Assembly (NCBI RefSeq): GCF_002434265.1 | Contig: NZ_DJJS01000008.1 | Span: forward strand, 62,001 to 126,000 | Direction of reading: 5' to 3' | DNA length: 64,000 nt | DNA from: Pseudomonas sp. UBA6562 | GTDB lineage: Bacteria > Pseudomonadota > Gammaproteobacteria > Pseudomonadales > Pseudomonadaceae | Part shown: positions 42,973-50,267 of the stretch, in pieces | How positions within the stretch are numbered: the stretch's first letter is position 1 | Layout of the letters: each line of letters starts with the position of its first letter | Notes under the pieces: model-generated | Databases searched by the model: none | The model's input: the letters and a program-made list of their open reading frames with translations, nothing else | Told to the model about the DNA's origin: nothing | Position numbers and translations under genes: made by a program

Positions 42973-44354
42973 GTGGGCCGAAAGTCGTGCGTATCGTCAC
43001 CCGCGAGGAAATCCTGGCGATCTGCCAGGGCCATCTGCAACGCCTGGCCCAGGCCATGGCGGACTGGACGGTGCAGGCCACTCGGTTGAGCGGCGTCGAC
43101 ACGGCACAGTTGGCCGCGACCCAGGCCAGGCACGCACGGTTGCAGACGTTGTTGGTCGAGGAACGTTTCAGCGAATTGCAAAAAGCGGTGCCGGAGGAGA
43201 TCGAGTTCCTGCGCCGCGACCTGCGCGAGCGCGAAGGCCGGGCGATCGAGCAGGCCGCGCAGCAGCGTCAGCGCATGCGTCAGGTGCGTGAGAACGCCCA
43301 GGCGCTGCTCAAGGCCCTGGAGGCGAGTCGTCAGCCAGTGGCAGCGCAGGTATTGGAAGCGCTGGCCGGCTTGCGTGACGGTCCTGGCCAGGACGATGCG
43401 GATGCCGTGCTGGCGCGGGGCTTCGCAGCGCTGGCGTCTGAGGCTGCCTCCCCGACCACCTTGAGCGAGGCGCAGCAGGCATTGGCGCGACAGCTCAAGG
43501 GCGACGCCGAACAGCCCTCCTACGCCCAATGGCTGGCCACGCAGGGGGCAGGCACCGGACGTGACGAGCGCCTGCTGCGTATCGACCGCTACATCGCGCA
43601 GTTGCAGCTGTTGCAAGGCGCGCCTGCGGCGCAACCCTTCCTACTCGCCTTGCAGCGCGCCGAGCAGGCGCAGCAACCTGGGCAACGGGCGCTGTTGCTG
43701 GACAGCTTGGTGATCGACCTCGCCAGCGCCACCCGCGCCTTCGAGCAGGTGCGCGAGCGGCTGCAACGGGTGCGGGGCCTGGCAGGCGAACTCCATGCGC
43801 TGGCCGATTCGACAGCCGAGACCGACGCACTGCGGGCCGCGACCCAGGTGGCATTGCGCACGCAACTGGACGCCTGCGGGCCGGGCGACCGCCTCGCCGA
43901 CCTGGATGCCTTGATCGCGCAGGCTCAAGCCGCGCTCGACGCACATGCCCAAGCCCTGGCGGCCCAGGCACGCCGCGAGGCGGTGCTGCGCGGCTTGAGC
44001 AGCCTGGGCTACGAGGTGCGCGAAGGGATGGCCACGGGCTGGGCGCAGACCGGCCGCGTGGTGTTGCGCAAACCGGCGACGCCGGGGTATGGGGTCGAAG
44101 TGGGCGGTCAAGCCGAGGGCGCGCGTTTGCAGGTGCGCGCGGTGGCCTTCGATCCCTCGCGCGACAAGGCCCGCGATCTGGATGTCGAAACCTTGTGGTG
44201 CGGCGATTTCCAACGTTTGCAGGCCTTGCTGGGCGAGCAAGGCGACGCCTTGCTGATCGAACAGGCGCGGGCCGTTGGGGAAGTGCCCTTGAAGGAGGTC
44301 GCGCAAACGCAGACCCACGCCAGCACCGAAGCGTCGCTGCAACGGCGCCACTGA
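42969..44354 (+). CDS. Coiled-coil protein coupled to the helicase gene
   Basis: A 461-residue soluble protein whose ATG overlaps the helicase TGA (ATGA), indicating translational coupling. It starts MSGPKVVRIVTREEILAICQ. Long amphipathic, Glu/Gln/Arg/Leu-rich helices (about 40-140 and 200-340) predict extended coiled coils. A C-terminal globular domain follows (about 345-445), with LSSLGYEVREGMATGW, a strand set ending VLRKPATPGYGVEVGG, and FDPSRDKARDLDVETLWC. I do not recognise this domain. It is the last gene of the cassette, followed by a 529-bp gap before glgA. Its job may be to scaffold or regulate the helicase fusion. Confidence 0.78.
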   Translation: MSGPKVVRIVTREEILAICQGHLQRLAQAMADWTVQATRLSGVDTAQLAATQARHARLQTLLVEERFSELQKAVPEEIEFLRRDLREREGRAIEQAAQQRQRMRQVRENAQALLKALEASRQPVAAQVLEALAGLRDGPGQDDADAVLARGFAALASEAASPTTLSEAQQALARQLKGDAEQPSYAQWLATQGAGTGRDERLLRIDRYIAQLQLLQGAPAAQPFLLALQRAEQAQQPGQRALLLDSLVIDLASATRAFEQVRERLQRVRGLAGELHALADSTAETDALRAATQVALRTQLDACGPGDRLADLDALIAQAQAALDAHAQALAAQARREAVLRGLSSLGYEVREGMATGWAQTGRVVLRKPATPGYGVEVGGQAEGARLQVRAVAFDPSRDKARDLDVETLWCGDFQRLQALLGEQGDALLIEQARAVGEVPLKEVAQTQTHASTEASLQRRH

Positions 44355-44883
44355 ACCCGTCCGCAGGCGCGCGCCGAGTCCTGCCTCCCCCGTGCCCTGC
44401 CCTATGGCGGCAGTCGCGCCATAAGCGTGCAGGCTGCCACTGTGCATGCCACCCCATGGGGCACTTTTGGCCTCGGCCATGACGAACGCCAGCGCTAGCC
44501 CGGCAACTTTGCAAAGGGCGCGATCCTTGCAAATGTGCTTGCAGGCCCCACTTTTGTGACCAGCGGGTCACATTTTCTACCGGGTATCTCCTACACTCGA
44601 AATCCGGTGCCGTTACCGTTCGGAACTATCGCTCAAAACAGGTAGAACTTTCCGCTCGACGCACCGGTCAGCACTTAAGCAGGCCGCAGTACAGAGACGT
44701 TCTTCTCACGGCCCGCCCACCCCACAGCGCATTAACGCTTGCGGCCCGGAAGGCCCAGGCGTTTCCAAGGTTGCACAGAATTCGGGGCATGGATTGCAAG
44801 ACGCTTCACCCAGTACAGAGAAGAGAGCCAGCACGATGTAACGCGAAGGCCCAGAGGGCCTGAATTTAGGGATGGAGAGTACG
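44355..44883. other. Long intergenic region before glgA
   Basis: This 529-bp interval has no gene. It holds TATGGCG/CGCCATA (44403-44423), the palindrome CCCCATGGGG (44452-44461) and TGTGACC-AGCG-GGTCACA (44555-44572), a Crp/Vfr-like form with an 8-bp rather than 6-bp centre. CAGTACAGAGA occurs twice (44687-44697, 44811-44821), and a 16-base string is shared with the ABC operon leader. AGGCCC-AGA-GGGCCT (44847-44861) lies just before the glgA start. The cassette terminator and glgA promoter must both be here. Confidence 0.6.
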
Positions 44884-46443
44884 ATGATCAGCGCCGCTGT
44901 CGAGCCACATGCAGACACGTTCAAAACGGAACACCGCGGACCTCAGGTCCCAGGCTTTATCACGGCTGGCAGATCACCCGGCGCCAAGCGCCAGCAGAAC
45001 CCGAACAAACGCAAAGTACTCTTCGTCACCTCGGAGATCGCCGACCTGGTCAAGACCGGCGGCCTGGGCGATGTGTCCGCGGCCCTGCCGCGCGCCCTCT
45101 CCGACCTGCACGACGTGCGCGTGTTGATCCCTGGCTACCCGCAGGTGATGGACAGCGACAACCCGATCCACATCGTCGGCCAACTGGGCGGCCACGCCGC
45201 GCTGCCGCCGTGCAAGATCGGCCGGATGGACTTGCCTGACGGGCTGGTCATCTACGTGCTGATCTGCCCCGAGCTGTACCAGCGCGAAGGCACCCCCTAT
45301 GGCGACAACGACGGTCGCGACTGGGCCGACAACCATATCCGCTTCGCCCGCTTGGGCCTGGCCGCCGCCGAGATCGCCGCAGGCGAAGGCCTGGCGCATT
45401 GGACACCGGAACTGGTCCATGCCCACGACTGGCCCGCAGGCCTCGCACCGGCCTACATGCACTGGCGCGGCCTGAGCACCCCGACCCTGTTCACCATCCA
45501 CAACCTGGCCTATCAGGGTGTGTACAGCCTGGCCTGCTGCCCGGAGCTCGCGATCCCCGAGCATGCCCTGCAACAGGAAGGCATGGAGTTCTACGGCAAG
45601 CTGTCGTTCCTCAAGGCGGGCCTGGCCTACTCCAGCCACATCACCACCGTCAGCGCCACCTACGCTCAGGAAATCACCACGCCGGCGTTCGGCTGCGGTC
45701 TGGACGGCTTCCTCGCCAGCAAAGCCCAGCAAGGGCTGCTCAGCGGCATTCCCAACGGCATCGACGAAAGCTGGGATTCGGCCACCGACGAGCACCTTCA
45801 GCACAACTTCAGCCTCAACGACTGGGAAGGCAAGGCGCGCAACACCCAGGAAGTGCGCCGCTTGTTTGGCCTGGATGACAGCGAAGGCCCACTGTTCGCC
45901 GTGGTCTCGCGCCTGGTTTACCAGAAAGGCCTGGACCTGACGTTGGCAGTGGCCGAGTTCATCGTCGAGCAAGGTGGTCAGATCGCGATCATCGGCCGCG
46001 GCGAGCCTGCCGAAGAGCAAGCCATGCGCGAACTCGCACTGCGCCACCCCGGCCGCATCGGCGTGCGCATCGGCTTCAACGAAACCGATGCGCGACGCAT
46101 GTTCGCCGGCAGCGACTTCCTGCTCATGCCCTCGCGCTACGAGCCGTGCGGCCTGAGCCAGATGTACGCGCAACGCTTCGGTTCTTTGCCGGTGGCACGT
46201 AACACGGGCGGTTTGGCCGACACCATCGAAAACGGCGTGACCGGTTTCCTGTTCGACGAATCCACGCCAGAAAGCTATCGCGAGGCGCTGAGCCGTGCCT
46301 TCTACGTCTACAGCCAGCCGGACCTGCTCAACGCCATGCGCTGCCTGTCGATGACCCAACCGTTCAACTGGTACCAGGCGGTGACCCCATACGCCCGGCT
46401 GTTCGAAGACCTCGTCAAACAGGCACACGTCGCCCACTACTGA
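44884..46443 (+). CDS. glgA: Glycogen synthase GlgA
   Basis: A 519-residue GT5 glycosyltransferase that extends alpha-1,4-glucan from ADP-glucose. The ADP-glucose-binding KTGGLGDV motif lies at about residues 58-65, after an N-terminal extension of about 45 residues that E. coli GlgA (477 residues) lacks. The acceptor-side VHAHDW is present, and the C-terminal domain has SRLVYQKGLDL, PSRYEPCGLSQMYA and NTGGLADTIENG. The ATG at 44884 is preferred because GGAGAG lies upstream at a proper distance; the ATG four codons earlier overlaps that site. treZ follows after 15 bases. The long leader may be a regulatory site. Confidence 0.97.
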   Translation: MISAAVEPHADTFKTEHRGPQVPGFITAGRSPGAKRQQNPNKRKVLFVTSEIADLVKTGGLGDVSAALPRALSDLHDVRVLIPGYPQVMDSDNPIHIVGQLGGHAALPPCKIGRMDLPDGLVIYVLICPELYQREGTPYGDNDGRDWADNHIRFARLGLAAAEIAAGEGLAHWTPELVHAHDWPAGLAPAYMHWRGLSTPTLFTIHNLAYQGVYSLACCPELAIPEHALQQEGMEFYGKLSFLKAGLAYSSHITTVSATYAQEITTPAFGCGLDGFLASKAQQGLLSGIPNGIDESWDSATDEHLQHNFSLNDWEGKARNTQEVRRLFGLDDSEGPLFAVVSRLVYQKGLDLTLAVAEFIVEQGGQIAIIGRGEPAEEQAMRELALRHPGRIGVRIGFNETDARRMFAGSDFLLMPSRYEPCGLSQMYAQRFGSLPVARNTGGLADTIENGVTGFLFDESTPESYREALSRAFYVYSQPDLLNAMRCLSMTQPFNWYQAVTPYARLFEDLVKQAHVAHY

Positions 46444-46458
46444 TCCGGAGATTCGAAG

Positions 46459-48201
46459 ATGCACAGACATGGCGCACACTTGCTGGACGCCACGTCCGCG
46501 CGCTTCGCCCTCTGGGCGCCAGACGCGCGTCACGTGAACGTAGTGCTCGAAGGGCAAGCGCCTTTCGAGCTCACACCCCAAGAAGATGGCTGGTTTGCAG
46601 GCACTGTGCCGTGCACCGCCGGTCAGCACTACCGCTACCAGATCGACAATGATTTGACCGTCGCCGACCCGGCGTCGCGTTACCAGCCAGAAGGCGTGAC
46701 CGGCCCCAGCGCGATCGTCGACAACCAGGCCTACCACTGGCAGCACCCCTACCCCAACCGTTCTTGGCACACCGCCGTCATCCAGGAAGTCCATGTGGGC
46801 GTGCTGGGTGGCTATCGGGGCGTGGGCGAGCAGTTGGAACGCTTGGCCAAGCTCGGCATCACCGCCATCGAGCTGATGCCGCTCGGTCAGTTCCCCGGTA
46901 ATCGAAACTGGGGCTACGACGGCGTGCTGCCTTTCGCCGCCCAGCACAGCTACGGCACGCCCGACGAGCTGCGCGCGCTGGTGGACAAGGCCCACGGCCT
47001 GGGCATCAGCGTCATGGTCGATGTGGTCTACAACCATTTCGGCCCCGACGGCAACTTCCTGCACGAATACGCCGGCGCCTTCTTCAACGAAGCCAAGAAA
47101 ACCCCGTGGGGTGCGGCCATCGATTTCCGGCAGCCGGCGGTCCGCGAGTTCTTCATCCAGAACGCCCTGATGTGGTTGCAGGATTACCGCATCGACGGTC
47201 TGCGCCTGGATGCGGTCCACGCCATCGACTCACCGGATTTTCTCAAGGAATTGGCCGAACGGGTACGCAACGAAACCCAGGGCGACCGCCAGGTGTGGCT
47301 GGTGCTGGAAAACGAGCACAACCAGGCGTTCCTGCTCGAAGAGCACTTCGATGCGCAGTGGAACGACGACGGCCACAACGCCTTGCATGTGCTGCTCACC
47401 GACGAGACCGAGGGCTATTACGCCGACTACAAAGACGCGCCCACCCAACAGCTGGCCCGCTGTCTGTCCGAAGGTTTCGTGTTCCAGGGCCAGGCCAACC
47501 GCCATGGCGAACCCCGTGGCGAACCGAGCGGCCATCTGCGGCCCAGCGCCTTCGTGCTGTTCCTGCAAAACCACGACCAGATCGGCAACCGCGCCTTGGG
47601 CGAGCGTCTGACCCGGCTGGCCCCGCCCGCCGCATTGCGCGCTGCCACCGGCCTGCTGCTGCTCTCGCCGATGATCCCGCTGCTGTTCATGGGCGACGAA
47701 CAGGGCAGCCGGGCGCCGTTTCTGTTCTTCACCGACTTCCACGACGAACTGGCCGATGCAGTGCGCGAGGGCCGACGGGGTGAGTTCGAACATTTCGCCG
47801 CCTTCTCGAACCCGGAAACGCGGGAAAAAATTCCCGACCCCAATGCGCTAGGCACATTCCAAGCCTCCAACCCCGCCGGCCAGGACGTCATCGCCGGCTG
47901 GCCCGGGCTGTACCAGCAGCTGCTGGAACTGCGCCATCGCCTGATCGTGCCGCATCTGCAAGGCACCACCTCGCTCGGCTGCAGCGTACTGGCCGACAAG
48001 GCCGTCAGTGCGCGCTGGCGTCTGGGTAGTGGTCAGGAGCTGCGCATCGACCTCAATCTGGGCAAGCACCCTGTGGCGGTCGAGCTGCCCGGCCCGGCCA
48101 TGCGCCTGTTCGACAGCGGCGACACCACGCATCCCGATTCCTCGCTGGCAGCCCACAGCTGCGTCGTCAGCTTGATCCCCACCGCTTCGGAGACCGCATG
48201 A
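46459..48201 (+). CDS. treZ: Malto-oligosyltrehalose trehalohydrolase TreZ
   Basis: A 580-residue GH13 enzyme that cleaves maltooligosyltrehalose to trehalose and a shortened maltooligosaccharide. An N-terminal beta-sandwich module (about 1-100) contains RFALWAPDARHVNVVL. The catalytic barrel has region I VDVVYNHFG, region II DGLRLDAVHA with the nucleophile aspartate, region III VLENEHN with the acid/base glutamate, and region IV LQNHDQIGN. It works after TreY, encoded two genes downstream. The stop overlaps the malQ start (ATGA). The product ends the TreY-TreZ route from glycogen or maltodextrin to trehalose. Confidence 0.97.
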   Translation: MHRHGAHLLDATSARFALWAPDARHVNVVLEGQAPFELTPQEDGWFAGTVPCTAGQHYRYQIDNDLTVADPASRYQPEGVTGPSAIVDNQAYHWQHPYPNRSWHTAVIQEVHVGVLGGYRGVGEQLERLAKLGITAIELMPLGQFPGNRNWGYDGVLPFAAQHSYGTPDELRALVDKAHGLGISVMVDVVYNHFGPDGNFLHEYAGAFFNEAKKTPWGAAIDFRQPAVREFFIQNALMWLQDYRIDGLRLDAVHAIDSPDFLKELAERVRNETQGDRQVWLVLENEHNQAFLLEEHFDAQWNDDGHNALHVLLTDETEGYYADYKDAPTQQLARCLSEGFVFQGQANRHGEPRGEPSGHLRPSAFVLFLQNHDQIGNRALGERLTRLAPPAALRAATGLLLLSPMIPLLFMGDEQGSRAPFLFFTDFHDELADAVREGRRGEFEHFAAFSNPETREKIPDPNALGTFQASNPAGQDVIAGWPGLYQQLLELRHRLIVPHLQGTTSLGCSVLADKAVSARWRLGSGQELRIDLNLGKHPVAVELPGPAMRLFDSGDTTHPDSSLAAHSCVVSLIPTASETA

Positions 48202-50267
48202 GCGACCACGCCCTGCATCAATTGGCCGCACGGGTCGGCATCGCCCGGGACTGGACCGATGCCAACGACCGCCCCCAGCAAGTCAGCGACGAGGTGCTGC
48301 GCGGTGTGCTCAGCGCCCTGGGGCATCCGGCGCAAGATACCGCCGAAGTGAACGAAAGCCTGGCTGCGCTGGAACGCCAACAAGACCTTCAGGAACTGCC
48401 CAAGCTGCTCACGAGTGAAGTCGGCCATGCCTTGCCGTTGCAGCCCTGGTTTCCGGCCGGTAGTACGGCACGCTGCACCGACGAAAGCGGCAATGTCCGC
48501 GAGTGCACCTTGGGCGATCAGGCCGAGCTGCCAAGCGACTTGCCACTGGGTTACCACCAGGTCGAGGTCGACGGCCGCTCCCTGACCGTGGCCGTCGCGC
48601 CTGCGCGCTGCTACAGCCTGGACGACGCTGTCGAAGAGGCCCCTGCTCGCTGCTGGGGCCTGGCGGCTCAGCTGTATAGCCTGCGCCGCCCAGGCGACGG
48701 CGGCTATGGCGACTGCCTGGCGCTCGAACAACTGGCGCGCAGCGCCGCCGAGCGCGGCGCCGACGCGTTGGCGATCAGCCCGATCCATGCGTTGTCGGCC
48801 TTCGAGCAGGAGCACTACAGCCCCTATTCCCCTTCCAGCCGCCTGCTGCTCAACACCCTCTATGCCAGCCCCGCCGCCTTGCTGGGCGAACGAGAGGTGC
48901 GCGCTGCCATCGAAGCCGAGGGCTTGGCGGACGCCTTGCACGATCTGGAACAGCAGCCTTTGGTCGACTGGCCCCGCGCGGCCGAAATGCGCCAGCGCCT
49001 GTTGCAGGCGTTGTACAAGGATTTCAGCCAAGGCCAGCACCCACTGCGGGCCGACTTCGACAGTTTCCGCGCCGCCGGTGGCGAGGCTTTGGAACACCAC
49101 TGCCGCTTCGAAGTGCTGCAAGCCGAAGCGGTCGACCAAGGCCTGGGTGCCGACTGGCGGCGCTGGCCGAAAGCCTGGCACGACCCCTACCACCCCGAAG
49201 TCGAGGCCTTCGCCGACACCTATCCGGCGCGGGTAGAGTTCCAGGCGTTCTGCCAATGGCTGGCCGACCGCAGCCTGCAACGCGCCCAGCAAGCGGCGCG
49301 CACCAACGGCATGAAGGTCGGCCTGATCGCCGACCTCGCGGTAGGCGCCGACGGCGCCGGCAGCCAGGCCTGGAGCCGACAGGACGAGCTGCTCGCGGAC
49401 CTCACCGTCGGTGCCCCGCCCGACATCATCAACCGCTCCGGACAGGACTGGGGCATCTGCGGCTTCTCGCCCGAGGGCCTGAAACGCAACGGTTTCCGCG
49501 CATTCATCGAGATGCTGCGCGCCAACCTGGCCCACGCCGGCGGCCTGCGCATCGACCATGTGATGGGCCTGCGCCGGCTGTGGTTGATTCCACGCGGGGC
49601 TTCGCCGCGCGAAGGCGCCTACGTGCACTACCCGTTCGAGGACATGCTGCGCCTGCTGGCCCTGGAATCGGTGCGCCACCAGGCGATCATGCTCGGCGAA
49701 GACCTGGGTACGGTGCCGGACGGCCTGCGTGAGCAACTGGCCGCCAAGGCCGTGTTGGGCATGCGCGTGCTGCCCTTCGAACAGAACGGCCCCGGCCGCT
49801 TCACCGCGCAGCAGGATTGGCCGGACAACGCGCTGGCCACCACCGGCACCCATGACCTGGCACCGCTGGCCGGCTGGCTGCAAAGCCGTGACATCGACTG
49901 GCAAAGCCGCCTGGAATTGATCGACAAGGACGCCGAAGCGCAGTGGCGCGAAGACCGCGCCAAGGAATGCGCAGGTCTGCGCCACTTGCTGGAAGCCGAG
50001 TACGGCCCGCTGGCCGATGACAGAGCCCTGATCGACGCCGCTATCCAGTTCGTCGGCGAAACCCGCGCACCACTGGTGTTGCTGCCGCTCGAAGACCTGC
50101 TCGGCGTCGACGAACAACCCAACCTGCCCGGCACCACCGAAGGCCACCCCAACTGGCGCCGGCGCTTTGCCCTGCCGACCGAACAACTGCTGGACGATGA
50201 TGACGCCTTCCGGCGTCTGCAACTGCTGGCGAAGGCCCGCAACAATGCGTGGGAGCGCGACCGATGA
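48198..50267 (+). CDS. malQ: 4-alpha-glucanotransferase (amylomaltase) MalQ
   Basis: A 689-residue GH77 enzyme that transfers glucan segments between maltooligosaccharides, recycling short chains left by TreZ and GlgX. Recognisable motifs are SPIHALSAFEQEHYSPYSPS in the acceptor region, LRIDHVMGL with the nucleophile aspartate (about 450), GEDLGTVPDG with the acid/base glutamate (about 500) and TGTHDLAPLAGW. The N-terminal 130 residues are the extra domain found in proteobacterial MalQ. The start at 48198 overlaps treZ and the stop overlaps treY, each with ATGA, so translation of the three genes is coupled. Confidence 0.96.
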   Translation: MSDHALHQLAARVGIARDWTDANDRPQQVSDEVLRGVLSALGHPAQDTAEVNESLAALERQQDLQELPKLLTSEVGHALPLQPWFPAGSTARCTDESGNVRECTLGDQAELPSDLPLGYHQVEVDGRSLTVAVAPARCYSLDDAVEEAPARCWGLAAQLYSLRRPGDGGYGDCLALEQLARSAAERGADALAISPIHALSAFEQEHYSPYSPSSRLLLNTLYASPAALLGEREVRAAIEAEGLADALHDLEQQPLVDWPRAAEMRQRLLQALYKDFSQGQHPLRADFDSFRAAGGEALEHHCRFEVLQAEAVDQGLGADWRRWPKAWHDPYHPEVEAFADTYPARVEFQAFCQWLADRSLQRAQQAARTNGMKVGLIADLAVGADGAGSQAWSRQDELLADLTVGAPPDIINRSGQDWGICGFSPEGLKRNGFRAFIEMLRANLAHAGGLRIDHVMGLRRLWLIPRGASPREGAYVHYPFEDMLRLLALESVRHQAIMLGEDLGTVPDGLREQLAAKAVLGMRVLPFEQNGPGRFTAQQDWPDNALATTGTHDLAPLAGWLQSRDIDWQSRLELIDKDAEAQWREDRAKECAGLRHLLEAEYGPLADDRALIDAAIQFVGETRAPLVLLPLEDLLGVDEQPNLPGTTEGHPNWRRRFALPTEQLLDDDDAFRRLQLLAKARNNAWERDR

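Noticed and set aside
40329..44354. A 1341-codon open frame in an alternative plus frame running from the helicase gene into the coiled-coil gene
   Set aside because: The first two thirds is Arg/Pro/Ala-rich shadow sequence of the helicase gene. Only the part from 42969 has natural composition, and it has its own coupled start.
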